Shown here piece after piece: positions 17,266 to 27,081 of a stretch of 64,000 nucleotides of DNA. The DNA is from Hominimerdicola alba (GTDB lineage Bacteria; Bacillota; Clostridia; Oscillospirales; Ruminococcaceae): contig NZ_FOAT01000016.1 in assembly GCF_900109655.1 (NCBI RefSeq), positions 1-64,000 on the forward strand. The letters run 5' to 3'. Numbering within the stretch: position 1 is the first letter of the stretch; each line of letters starts with the position of its first letter. Position numbers and translations under genes: made by a program. The notes under the pieces are model-generated. The model did no database searches. It was given only the letters and a program-made list of their open reading frames with translations, and had not been told where the DNA came from.

Positions 17266-20148
17266 ATGGAAAGATCGGACAATAAAAAATATCTCGGTAT
17301 CTTAGGAGCGTGGGCATTGTCATTTGGGTGCAGTGTTGGCTGGGGCTCATTCGTTATGCCCGGCACGACGTTCCTGCCCATAGCGGGACCTGTGGGTACA
17401 GCCATCGGACTTGGTCTGGGCGGACTGGTCATGCTGGTACTGGCTGTGAATTTCCACTACCTTATGAACCGCTATCCCGACTGCGGAGGTATATATACCT
17501 ACACCAAAAAGGCTTTCGGCTACGACCTTGGATTTCTTGGGGCGTGGTTCATGATAATCACGTATATCGCCATCATATGGGCTAATGCCACGGCTCTGCC
17601 CCTTATAGCAAGGACAGTGCTTGGTGATACTTTCCGCTTCGGATACCTTTATTCCATAGCGGGATATGAGATATACATCGGCGAGATAATACTTTCGGGG
17701 CTGGCTCTGGTTACTGCGGCGGCGGTGTGCTTTTCAAGAAAGTTTTCGGCATCGGCGCAGGTACTTATGGCGGCGGTGCTTTTCGTGGGTGTGGTGATAT
17801 GCTTTGGGGCAGCGCTGTCATCGGGTAACTGCACAGGTGGGTATGACCAACCCTATGCCCCCGATAAATCTCCCTCAGGTGGAGTTTTCACCATATTCGC
17901 CCTTGCCCCATGGGCATTCGTAGGCTTTGAATCCATCACACATTCAGCCGAGGAAGCTAAGTTTTCGCTGAAAAAATCATTCGGCATAATGCTTACTTCC
18001 CTGATAACAGCGGCGGCGGCTTATGTTTTCCTTGTACTGCTGGCGGTAAAGGCTTTGCCCGATGACTGCGGTTCATGGACGGATTACATAGGCTTACTTG
18101 ACAAATACAGCGGAAATGCTTCTTTGCCCACGTTTTTTGCGGCACACAAAGCTCTGGGCGATAAGGGTACTTTCATACTTGGTGCGGCGGCACTGGGTGC
18201 AATATTCACAGGTCTGGTAGGAAATTACATAGCCCTCAGCAGGCTCATGTGCTCCCTTGCCGATGACGGGCTTTTCCCCGCGTGGGTGGGCAGAAAGAAC
18301 CATGGTCATGTGCCTAAAAATGCTGTGATATCCATACTTGCCATATCCCTGATACTGCCGTTCTTTGGAAGAACAGCCATCAGCTGGATAGTTGATGTTA
18401 CCACCGTCGGCGCCACCATAGCCTATGCGCTGGCATCGGCGGCGGCATTAAGAGTAGCTCGAGAAAACAATGAAAAGGGAAGATCGGCAGTAGGTCTGGC
18501 TGGAATGGTGATATCCATACTGTTTGCGCTGGAATTTCTGATACCTAACTTTCTGGCGATAAACACCCTTTCGGTTGAATCCTATCTGATACTGACTATC
18601 TGGAGCATACTTGGCTTCGTGTATTTCCGTACTTTTTTAAACGGTGACAACGAGGGCAGGATGGGACATTCCATAGTTGCATGGATAGTCCTGCTGGGAC
18701 TTATAATATTTACTTCAAGTGTGTGGCTACGTCAGACCACAGATATGGCTTTGGAACGTTCGGAAGAAGTGCTGAAAGAATACTATTCCGTGGATGAAAA
18801 CGTCATAGACGATGTAAATGAAGATCATATAGACGATGAGATGAAGAACGTGGGGAGATCTCTGGATAACGCCAGCGCCGTACAGATAGCGCTGATATGT
18901 TTTTCGCTGTTCAATCTGTTAAAGATATACAGCGCCCTGCAGAAGCGTGAAAAGCAGATGGGCGTTGAAAAGGCTCTGGCGGAGGCGAATAGCCGTGCAA
19001 AGTCAAGCTTCCTTTCAAATATGAGCCACGAGATACGCACGCCTATGAATACCATCATAGGACTTGACACCATGGCCCTGAGGGAGCCCGATCTTCCGCA
19101 GAAGACAAGAGAACATCTTGAAAAGATAGGTGCCAGCGCTGATCATCTGCTGGGGATAATAAATGATATCCTGGATATGAGCCGTATCGAATCGGGCAGA
19201 ATGGTGCTTAAAAGCGAAGAATTCTCTTTCAGGGGATTCCTGGATCAGATAAATATAATCATAAACGGTCAGTGTCAGGACAAGGAACTGAACTATGAGT
19301 GCGATATCATCGGTGATATGAGTGAATACTATATCGGTGACGACCTGAAGCTCAGGCAGATAATGATAAATATTCTTGGCAATGCAGTGAAATTCACCGA
19401 AACATCGGGAAGCGTGACCCTTACCATTGAGGAGATATATCGTGCTGAGGGCATATGCACCCTGAGGTTCATCGTTAAGGACACAGGCATAGGCATGGAT
19501 AAGGAATATATCCCCAAGATATTCGGGCGCTTTTCACAGGAAGATGCCACCACCACAAACAAGTACGGCGGAAGCGGTCTTGGACTGGCTATCACGAAAA
19601 AATACGTTGAGATGATGGACGGCGGGATACTTGTGGAGAGCGAAAAGGGCGTGGGCTCTGTATTTACCGTTACCGTGAAGCTGGGAGCTTCCAACAGAAA
19701 AGAAGCTGATGTTTCAGCTGACGAAGACATAGGCAGGAGAGCGGATATCCTTGCGGGACGCAGAGTACTTATCGCGGAGGACATCGAACAGAATGCGGAG
19801 ATACTGGCTGATATCCTTGAACTGGAGGGCATTGAGTCCGAACACGCAAAGAACGGCAGGGAAGCTGTGGCTATGTTCCATGAGAGCGAAGAGGGTCACT
19901 TTGATGCCATACTCATGGACGTGCGTATGCCCGAAATGGACGGGCTTACAGCGGCGAGAACGATACGCAGTCTTGAACGCCCCGATGCGGTAGCGATACC
20001 CATCATAGCAATGACGGCAAATGTGTTTGAAGAAGATGCAGAACGCTCCATTGAAGCGGGCATGGATGCCCATCTTTTCAAGCCCATAGAGCCTGAAAAA
20101 ATGTTTGACACAATGGCTCGCCTGATATCAGCTGCTGATAAGGTGTAG
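17266..20148 (+). CDS. Amino-acid permease-histidine kinase-receiver fusion
   Basis: 960 residues from ATG 17266 (GAGAGG 10 nt upstream; a TTG at 17248 is less likely). Residues about 1-500 form an APC-superfamily permease: GWGSFVMPGTTFLP, an FVGFESITHSAEE region and GNYIALSRLM, with about 12 membrane segments. A short linker leads to a HisKA domain with MSHEIRTPMN (His588). The HATPase part keeps NAVKFTE, DTGIGMD and GGSGLGLAI, and a receiver with Asp885 (LMDVRMPEMDG) closes the chain. The fusion suggests transport-coupled or transceptor sensing of an amino acid, feeding the neighbouring Hpt protein. The transport substrate is unknown. Confidence 0.88.
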   Translation: MERSDNKKYLGILGAWALSFGCSVGWGSFVMPGTTFLPIAGPVGTAIGLGLGGLVMLVLAVNFHYLMNRYPDCGGIYTYTKKAFGYDLGFLGAWFMIITYIAIIWANATALPLIARTVLGDTFRFGYLYSIAGYEIYIGEIILSGLALVTAAAVCFSRKFSASAQVLMAAVLFVGVVICFGAALSSGNCTGGYDQPYAPDKSPSGGVFTIFALAPWAFVGFESITHSAEEAKFSLKKSFGIMLTSLITAAAAYVFLVLLAVKALPDDCGSWTDYIGLLDKYSGNASLPTFFAAHKALGDKGTFILGAAALGAIFTGLVGNYIALSRLMCSLADDGLFPAWVGRKNHGHVPKNAVISILAISLILPFFGRTAISWIVDVTTVGATIAYALASAAALRVARENNEKGRSAVGLAGMVISILFALEFLIPNFLAINTLSVESYLILTIWSILGFVYFRTFLNGDNEGRMGHSIVAWIVLLGLIIFTSSVWLRQTTDMALERSEEVLKEYYSVDENVIDDVNEDHIDDEMKNVGRSLDNASAVQIALICFSLFNLLKIYSALQKREKQMGVEKALAEANSRAKSSFLSNMSHEIRTPMNTIIGLDTMALREPDLPQKTREHLEKIGASADHLLGIINDILDMSRIESGRMVLKSEEFSFRGFLDQINIIINGQCQDKELNYECDIIGDMSEYYIGDDLKLRQIMINILGNAVKFTETSGSVTLTIEEIYRAEGICTLRFIVKDTGIGMDKEYIPKIFGRFSQEDATTTNKYGGSGLGLAITKKYVEMMDGGILVESEKGVGSVFTVTVKLGASNRKEADVSADEDIGRRADILAGRRVLIAEDIEQNAEILADILELEGIESEHAKNGREAVAMFHESEEGHFDAILMDVRMPEMDGLTAARTIRSLERPDAVAIPIIAMTANVFEEDAERSIEAGMDAHLFKPIEPEKMFDTMARLISAADKV

Positions 20149-20173
20149 CCGGATAGCTGACAGGAGGTTTACC

Positions 20174-23100
20174 TTGACATTACAAAAAAGATATAAACGC
20201 ATAACAGCAATGGTCCTGCTGGCAGCTATCCTTATTAACATAGTTTTGCCATTGATGGCTTTTGCAGATACAAAGGAACAGAAGAAAGTCCGTGTGGGCT
20301 GGTTTGATTCTGCCATGTGCTATTATGACAAGTTCGGCAGGCGCTGCGGAGTTGACTATGAATATCACCAGAAGATCTCAGCGTACACAGGCTGGACTTA
20401 CGAGTACGTTGAGGGCAGCTGGCCTGTTCTGTTTGAGATGCTCCAAAATGGCGAGATAGATCTTTTGAGTGACGTGAGTCACACCCCCGAACGAGAGGAG
20501 TTAATGTATTTTCCAGACCTGCCTATGGGCACGGAGGCTTACTACATCTATGTGGCTGAGGATAACAATGAGATCAAAGCCAATGATCTGACTACCTTTA
20601 ACGGTAAAAAGATCGGTGTAAACAAAGGCAGTTTTCAGGAAGAACTGCTGAACGAATGGCTGGAAAAGAACGAAATCACCGCTGAGGTGATACCGCTGAC
20701 GGACACCGAAGACGAATCCATGGAGAAGATCGTCAGAAAAGAGATAGACGGCATCGCTACAGTATTCACCTATGACTACAACAGAGATGCTGTCCCCGTC
20801 ATAAGGATAGGCGGTTCGGATTATTACTATGCCGTCAGCAAGTCCCGCCCCGATCTTCTTGAAGAGCTCAACACGGCTCTGGCGCATATACAGGACGATG
20901 ACCCTTATTTCAACGAGAGATTATCCAAGGAAAGAGTATACTATAATACAACAAATGCTTTGCTTTCGGCTGAACAGGAGGACTGGCTGGAAAAGCACGG
21001 CGAGATACGCATAGGTTACAGAGAGGATTATTTTCCCTTCTGCTGGAAAGATGAGAAAACAGGGGAGCTGACAGGTGCCCTTAAAGATTATCTGACACAC
21101 GCGGAGAATACCCTCAACAGCCCTAACCTTAAATTCAAGACCATACCCTACGATTCGCTTACAACAGCCCTTGAAGCACTTGATGCAGGGGAGATAGACT
21201 GTGTATTCCCGTTATGCATGAGCAGCTACGATGCCGAACAGTCGGGGATAATGCTGACGGATACCGCAATGGATTCCGAGATGCAGGCAGTTATGCGCAA
21301 AACTGACAGCAGGACGTTATCTTCTGATAGCCAAATAGTTTTCGCAGTAAACGAGAACATGATAAATCCCGAAAGCTTCATCAAGGAAAACTATCCCGAC
21401 AGTGAGATGAAATTCTATCACGGACTTCAGGCTTGCTATGATGCCATACAAAAAGGTGAAGCTGACTGTGTGCTTCTCAGCAGTTTCAGGGTGCCTCCCG
21501 AAGAGGATAAGCTGGAGAAAAGCAAACTTCATTCCGTACCAACGGGTGAGCTGATGGAATTATCCTTTGCGGTAAAAAGATCAGACCTTGAACTCTATGC
21601 CGTGATGAACAAGACGGTGCTGACCACTAAAAGCAACGAGGTCAACAGCGCACTTGCTTCGTATATGGTTACAGATCAAAAAGTATCTTTCATGCAGTTT
21701 ATGAAAGACAACTGGCTGATAACAGTAGCAGTGCTGACGTTAGTGTTCTCAATAATACTTTTCCAGCTTATAAGAAGACTGAGAGCTGAGCGTCTGGCCA
21801 GCAGGCAGAAGCAAATGCTGGAAAAGGCGGAGCACCTTGCGGAACTTCAACAGACCATATCCTCACTGCTGGACAATATGCCGGGCATATGTATTACAAA
21901 GGATGCCAATACAGGCGAATACCTTGCCTGCAACCAGATGTTTGCGGATTATGTACACAAGAAAGACCCATCGGAGGTCATAGGGCTGAAAGCTTCGGAT
22001 CTGTTTGATGATAAAAGGGTAACAGGCTTTGATGAGGACGACAATATGGTGCTGTCCATGGATGAGCCACTCATCTTCTATGATAAAATGGAGGACGTGT
22101 TTGGCAATCCTGTAAATGTCAAGGTGACGAAGCAGAAGTATACCGACGCTAACGGCAGGCTTTGTATACTGATGATATATCAGGACGTTTCCGACAGCCT
22201 GCGTATCTCCCGCGGCAAGGTGAACTCAAAGGAATCCTACGAAAAGGCAAGGAGCAATGGTCTGATATTCACACATATCGCCCAGGCACTTGCACGTGGT
22301 TTCGTAAGTCTGTTCTATGTGGATATCAACACCGAGGAATTTATCGAGTACCATTCGGATGAAAAGGACGGAAGTCTTTGTGAAGTACGGCGCGGCTGGC
22401 ATTTCTTTGAAGAGGGCAACGATGCGACACAGATAAATGTGTATCCTGAGGACAGGGAAGAAGTTCTCAAAGCTATGGACAGGAAAACTCTTGTAGCTGC
22501 CCTTGATAAGAACAATATGTTCATGATGACATACCGTCTGATGATCGACGGTCAGCCCAGGTATGTGAATATGAAAGTTGCGCGTATACAGGACGATGAA
22601 AGGTTCATGGTGCTGAGCCTTACGGATATCGACGAGCAGATGAGACACAGGCAGGCGGCACAGCGTATGCAGGAAGAACAGACAGCCTACAGCAGAGTAA
22701 GCGCTCTTGCAGGTGAATTCCTGTGTATCTATGTAGTTGAGCCAGAAACAGGGAAGTACCGCAAATACAGTTCATCTGCTGAATTTGATGTGTTCGGTAT
22801 GCCTGCTGAGGGTGAGGATTTCTTATCCGACCTCAGAGAGAATTCCATAAGGGTGGTATACCCCGATGACAAGAACAGGGTATTCACGGCGCTGACGATG
22901 GATAACGCCATGGAGGAAGTTCATAAAAACGGCATATTCACCATAAGCTACCGTGTTGTTACAGACGATGAGCCAAGATACGTTCAGCTGAAAGCCGCAC
23001 TTGTTGAAGAACAGGTCGGCAGGCGGCTTGTAATAGGCGTCAACGATATAGATGCTCAGGTGCGTCAGGAGGAAGAATACAGCAGACGTCTTGCACAGGC

Positions 23101-23584
23101 GAGGATAGAAGCGAACATCGATGCACTGACAGGTGTCAAGAACAGGAACGCTTACCGCGTATACGAAGAAAGGCTCAATGCCCAGATAGAGATGAACCGT
23201 GCCCCTGATTTTGCCATAACCATACTTGACCTGAATGACCTGAAAAAGGTCAACGACACCCAGGGACACAAGGCGGGCGACCAGTACATAAGAGATGCCT
23301 GCAGGCTGATATGTACCACATTCAAGCGCAGTCCCGTATTCCGTGTGGGTGGAGATGAGTTCGCTGTGCTTTCACAGGGCGATGACTATGAACGCATAGA
23401 GGAACTTGTAAAGATAGTGAATGATCACAACGAGGAAGCCGTGCTGAATGACGGCATCGTTGTAGCGCTGGGAATGGCGCGTTACGATCATGCTGAAAAG
23501 GTGGCTCAGGTATATGAGCGTGCAGATCAGAGAATGTATGAAAACAAGAGTTATCTGAAAGAGAAGAAAAAGCAGAGAGGTTAA
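20174..23584 (+). CDS. Diguanylate cyclase with two periplasmic solute-binding domains and PAS repeats
   Basis: 1136 residues. The start is TTG at 20174, six bases after CAGGAGG. A signal peptide (about 1-31) is followed by two bacterial extracellular solute-binding (family 3) domains, about 35-255 and 265-500, of the kind that bind amino acids. A membrane helix (about 513-535) leads to a PAS domain and two further PAS-like repeats containing RRGWHFFEE and RVVYPDDKNRV. The C-terminal GGDEF (1059-1063, RVGGDEFAVL) looks active, with DALTGVKNRNAY upstream; no RxxD inhibitory site is present. It probably converts an external amino-acid signal into cyclic di-GMP. Confidence 0.9.
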   Translation: MTLQKRYKRITAMVLLAAILINIVLPLMAFADTKEQKKVRVGWFDSAMCYYDKFGRRCGVDYEYHQKISAYTGWTYEYVEGSWPVLFEMLQNGEIDLLSDVSHTPEREELMYFPDLPMGTEAYYIYVAEDNNEIKANDLTTFNGKKIGVNKGSFQEELLNEWLEKNEITAEVIPLTDTEDESMEKIVRKEIDGIATVFTYDYNRDAVPVIRIGGSDYYYAVSKSRPDLLEELNTALAHIQDDDPYFNERLSKERVYYNTTNALLSAEQEDWLEKHGEIRIGYREDYFPFCWKDEKTGELTGALKDYLTHAENTLNSPNLKFKTIPYDSLTTALEALDAGEIDCVFPLCMSSYDAEQSGIMLTDTAMDSEMQAVMRKTDSRTLSSDSQIVFAVNENMINPESFIKENYPDSEMKFYHGLQACYDAIQKGEADCVLLSSFRVPPEEDKLEKSKLHSVPTGELMELSFAVKRSDLELYAVMNKTVLTTKSNEVNSALASYMVTDQKVSFMQFMKDNWLITVAVLTLVFSIILFQLIRRLRAERLASRQKQMLEKAEHLAELQQTISSLLDNMPGICITKDANTGEYLACNQMFADYVHKKDPSEVIGLKASDLFDDKRVTGFDEDDNMVLSMDEPLIFYDKMEDVFGNPVNVKVTKQKYTDANGRLCILMIYQDVSDSLRISRGKVNSKESYEKARSNGLIFTHIAQALARGFVSLFYVDINTEEFIEYHSDEKDGSLCEVRRGWHFFEEGNDATQINVYPEDREEVLKAMDRKTLVAALDKNNMFMMTYRLMIDGQPRYVNMKVARIQDDERFMVLSLTDIDEQMRHRQAAQRMQEEQTAYSRVSALAGEFLCIYVVEPETGKYRKYSSSAEFDVFGMPAEGEDFLSDLRENSIRVVYPDDKNRVFTALTMDNAMEEVHKNGIFTISYRVVTDDEPRYVQLKAALVEEQVGRRLVIGVNDIDAQVRQEEEYSRRLAQARIEANIDALTGVKNRNAYRVYEERLNAQIEMNRAPDFAITILDLNDLKKVNDTQGHKAGDQYIRDACRLICTTFKRSPVFRVGGDEFAVLSQGDDYERIEELVKIVNDHNEEAVLNDGIVVALGMARYDHAEKVAQVYERADQRMYENKSYLKEKKKQRG

Positions 23585-23590
23585 GCATAT

Positions 23591-26500
23591 ATGTATTATT
23601 CTGCGATCGGTGTATTGGCGGCTCTTGTACTGCTGATTGTCAACTGGGATATACTGTGGTCAGGGGAGCTGTATGATAAGCCCGCATGGAACGTTTACAG
23701 AAAATTCCTGTTCGCGGTGCTGATATATTATGTTACCGACATATTATGGGGTATAATGGAGAATCAGAAGCTTTCAAAAGCGCTGTTTGTCGATACGACT
23801 TTGTATTTCATAGCCATGGCTGCGGGTATATCATTCTGGGCGGAGTACAATGTTGCTTTTCTGAACGAAAAAAGCCTCTTCGGACGTTTCCTGAAATATA
23901 TGGGCAAGGGCATAGCAGGTGTGATAACATTACTGACAGTCACAAACATCTTCAAGCCCGTGCTTTTCACAGTGGACAGCAGCAGTGTGTATAAGCCCCT
24001 GCTGCCCAGAAATATCATGCTGGTGTGTCAGATAGTGTTCCTGCTGATAATTGCGGGATTCGCCTTGGTTTCTATGATAAGGGGCGGTTACAGCTACGAA
24101 GAGGGAACGCGTTTCAGGATATCTGCTTCATTTGGAATTTTCATGGCAGTATTTTTGCTGATACAGGTGTGGTTCCCGTATCTTCCGCTGTACTCCATAG
24201 CCTATATGCTGGGAACTTGTCTGCTCCACGCTTTTGTCGTAAACGATGAAAAGGAGGACCGCAAGAGAGAACTGGCGGAGGCTGAAAAGATATCCGAGCT
24301 GAGAGACAGGTTCGTTTCTCTGCTGGACAATATGCCGGGTATGACCTTTATGAAGGATGCTTCCACAGGAAAGTATCTTGCCTGCAACCGCACTTTTGTG
24401 GAGTACGCTCGCAAGGATTCCACTGATGAAGTTGTGGGTCTTACCGATGCTCAGATGTTTGATGCGGAGACAGCTGCACACTTCGTTGAGGACGACAGGA
24501 TAGCCCTCTCAATGAGCAAGCCTTATGTTTTCTATGAAGATGTATTCGATGCAGCCGGCAAGCCAAAGCAGCTTCAGACCACAAAGATAAGATTCAAGGA
24601 TTCCACGGGAAGAACCTGCCTTGTGGGAATGTGTCAGGACGTCACCGACCTTGTGAGCATACGCCGCGAACACGCCATGACTAAAGAAGCCTACGAAAAC
24701 GCTGTGAACTCGGGGCGGCTGTACAACCACATCGCCCAGACTCTTGCCCGCGCTCATACCCTGATGTTCTGCGTAAATACGGATTCGGAAGAATTCATAG
24801 AGTACCGCGGGGGAGAAAACGGCAGTACACTTTCGGAAGTACGTCGGGGCTGGCACTTTTTCAGCGACTGTAAAATGGAGCTCAGCGAGAGCGTATTTGA
24901 TGATGACAAAGAAGCTTTTCTCACAGCCATGAACCGCAAGAACCTGATGAAAGCCCTGAGCCGAAGAGATACCTTTGTTATGAATTACCGTAAAATGGTA
25001 GATGGCAAAGCTGTATATTTCAGCATGAAGATATCCCGCATGGAGAACGATGAGCAGTATATCATCGTGGGCTTTACCGATGTTGATTCGGAAATGCGTG
25101 AGACTATGGCGAAGAATGAAGCGCTGACCACTGCCCTTGATCTGGCTGAGGCGGCGAACAGATCGAAGACGGCTTTCCTTGCAGGCATGAGCAATGAGAT
25201 ACGCACGCCGATAAATGCAATAATAGGGCTTGAGAATCTGGCGCTGAAAAACAATGATCTTGATACAGAGACACGGAAGTATCTTGAAAAAATCGGCACC
25301 AGCGCACATCATCTGCTGGCTGTCATAAACAATATCCTGGTGATGAGCAATATCGAATCGGGACGTAACAGTATAAATGACAGCAGGTTCTCGATGAAGG
25401 CTATGCTGGAGCATATCAACGGACATATGAGTGCGGAGTGCCGCAAAAAAGGGATAAAGTATGAGTGCATACTGCCTGATGATCTTGAGAAAACCTACAT
25501 CGGCGATGATAAGAAGCTCAGACAGGTGCTCTGGAATCTGTTGTCGAATGCCGTGAAATTCACCGAAGCCCCGGGAAGCGTCACGATGACGGTTAAAACG
25601 ACAGCTATGCATGAGGATAGTGTCAGCATGAACTTTATAGTTAATGACACAGGCATCGGAATGGATAAAGAATTTCTGTCAAAGCTTTTTGATGCTTTTT
25701 CCTTACAGAAAGAACAGGGTATTGTGAGGTTCGGCGGAAGCGGGCTTGGTATGTCGATAACGAAAAGGCTCGTCGAGATGATGGACGGCACTATAAGCGT
25801 AAGTTCGGAAAAGGGCGTTGGTACTGAGTTCTCTGTGACGGTGACGCTTCATCGTGCCGATGGCATTGAAAATATTCCCAACGGCGAGCTTGACCTGCAG
25901 GCGCTGTATCTGCTTGTTGTGGATGATAACCGCATCGAGGCAGAGCACGCCCGGATGATGCTTTCGGAAGCGGGCATAAAGGCAGATATCTGCTCCTGCG
26001 GTGAAGAAGCACTGCGTATGCTGGAAGAACAGGCTCAGAAAGGTCAGCCATACAATATGGTGCTTACGGACTGGAATATGCCCGGAATGGACGGCGCCGA
26101 AACATCTACGGAGATACTCAGCCGATACGGCAGGGAGTGCATAGTCGTGGCGATGACGGCGTACAGCTGGGATGATATCCGTGAGGAAGCAAACAAGGTC
26201 GGGGTGTACAGCTGTCTTGAAAAACCGTTGTTTGCATCACATCTGCATGATGATCTGGGTCGCATAGCAAGGCAGAGCGATCTGCATATTTTCAAGGAAA
26301 AGGAAAGAGCAAGGCTCGCAGGACGGCGTATTCTTCTGGCAGAGGACGTTGATATCAACGCAGAGATACTGACGGATATGCTGGAGATGGAGAATATCAA
26401 GGTAGATCACGCAGCCAACGGTAAAGCCGCTGTTGAACTGTTTGAAAAAAGTACCTCTGGTATTTATTCGGCGATACTTATGGACGTTCGTATGCCGCTG

Positions 26501-26728
26501 ATGGACGGACTTGAAGCGGCGAGAGTGATACGCGCCATGGACAGGGAAGATGCAAAGCGCATACCCATAATTGCACTGACAGCCAACGCCTTTGATGAGG
26601 ACGTTCAGCTTTCAATGCAGGCAGGTATGAACGAACATCTTACCAAGCCTGTTGAAGCAGAGCATCTTATCAGAGTGCTGGGAGAACTGATCTTCGATTC
26701 TGAAAGATCATTGGGTAAAAATGTATAA
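23591..26728 (+). CDS. Multi-TM hybrid sensor kinase with H-box His replaced by Asn and two receivers
   Basis: 1045 residues. About seven N-terminal membrane segments (1-215) are followed by two PAS-like domains whose segments closely match those of the preceding gene (LDNMPGM, RRGWHFFSD). The HisKA region reads MSNEIRTPINAIIG, with Asn535 in place of the phospho-accepting His (codon AAT). The ATP-binding part remains intact (NAVKFTE, DTGIGMD, GGSGLGMSI). Two receivers follow, with LTDWNMPGMDG and LMDVRMPLMDG. Without the His it cannot autophosphorylate in the usual way; it may act as a decoy, allosteric partner or phosphatase. It starts 6 nt after the previous stop. Confidence 0.9.
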   Translation: MYYSAIGVLAALVLLIVNWDILWSGELYDKPAWNVYRKFLFAVLIYYVTDILWGIMENQKLSKALFVDTTLYFIAMAAGISFWAEYNVAFLNEKSLFGRFLKYMGKGIAGVITLLTVTNIFKPVLFTVDSSSVYKPLLPRNIMLVCQIVFLLIIAGFALVSMIRGGYSYEEGTRFRISASFGIFMAVFLLIQVWFPYLPLYSIAYMLGTCLLHAFVVNDEKEDRKRELAEAEKISELRDRFVSLLDNMPGMTFMKDASTGKYLACNRTFVEYARKDSTDEVVGLTDAQMFDAETAAHFVEDDRIALSMSKPYVFYEDVFDAAGKPKQLQTTKIRFKDSTGRTCLVGMCQDVTDLVSIRREHAMTKEAYENAVNSGRLYNHIAQTLARAHTLMFCVNTDSEEFIEYRGGENGSTLSEVRRGWHFFSDCKMELSESVFDDDKEAFLTAMNRKNLMKALSRRDTFVMNYRKMVDGKAVYFSMKISRMENDEQYIIVGFTDVDSEMRETMAKNEALTTALDLAEAANRSKTAFLAGMSNEIRTPINAIIGLENLALKNNDLDTETRKYLEKIGTSAHHLLAVINNILVMSNIESGRNSINDSRFSMKAMLEHINGHMSAECRKKGIKYECILPDDLEKTYIGDDKKLRQVLWNLLSNAVKFTEAPGSVTMTVKTTAMHEDSVSMNFIVNDTGIGMDKEFLSKLFDAFSLQKEQGIVRFGGSGLGMSITKRLVEMMDGTISVSSEKGVGTEFSVTVTLHRADGIENIPNGELDLQALYLLVVDDNRIEAEHARMMLSEAGIKADICSCGEEALRMLEEQAQKGQPYNMVLTDWNMPGMDGAETSTEILSRYGRECIVVAMTAYSWDDIREEANKVGVYSCLEKPLFASHLHDDLGRIARQSDLHIFKEKERARLAGRRILLAEDVDINAEILTDMLEMENIKVDHAANGKAAVELFEKSTSGIYSAILMDVRMPLMDGLEAARVIRAMDREDAKRIPIIALTANAFDEDVQLSMQAGMNEHLTKPVEAEHLIRVLGELIFDSERSLGKNV

Positions 26729-26738
26729 TATACAGAGT

Positions 26739-26795
26739 ATAATGAATGATCGTGGTACCGCCGCAGTGTGTTGCCCCCTCATTCATTATTCTTTT
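26739..26795 (+). terminator. Terminator of the signalling cluster
   Basis: ATAATGAATGA (26739-26749) pairs with TCATTCATTAT (26779-26789) and is followed by TCTTTTTG. The 29-nt loop is long, so efficiency is uncertain. Confidence 0.55.
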
Positions 26796-26852
26796 TGTGC
26801 GGATTTAAAGTTAGTGCAACGTATAATTCTTATTTTTAAAATATTTAGTTCG

Positions 26853-26881
26853 TTGACTTTTATTTATGTTTGTGATATAAT
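26853..26881 (+). promoter_or_regulatory. Promoter of the ion transporter operon
   Basis: TTGACT (26853-26858) and TATAAT (26876-26881) with a 17-nt spacer. The leader of about 195 nt has no clear regulatory structure. Confidence 0.8.
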
Positions 26882-27081
26882 AATTAACTGTGCGAAATTG
26901 ATACTACAATATGTGGAATTATTTTTCCGCACATATTGATAGAAAACATGATGTCCGCAAAAGGCGGCATCGCATATAAATCCATGATAAAATACATACA
27001 CGATCAGCATGGTCAGAGCATGGTTGAACGGTATGTATTCTATAAAATATGAACTGCGGGAGCAGTTTAGGAGGTCTATAA

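Noticed and set aside
24509-25612. Long minus-strand open frame inside the hybrid kinase gene
   Set aside because: It is a shadow of conserved kinase coding sequence and has no plausible start.
26948-27052. 34-codon open frame in the leader of the ion transporter gene
   Set aside because: No ribosome site and no recognisable product.
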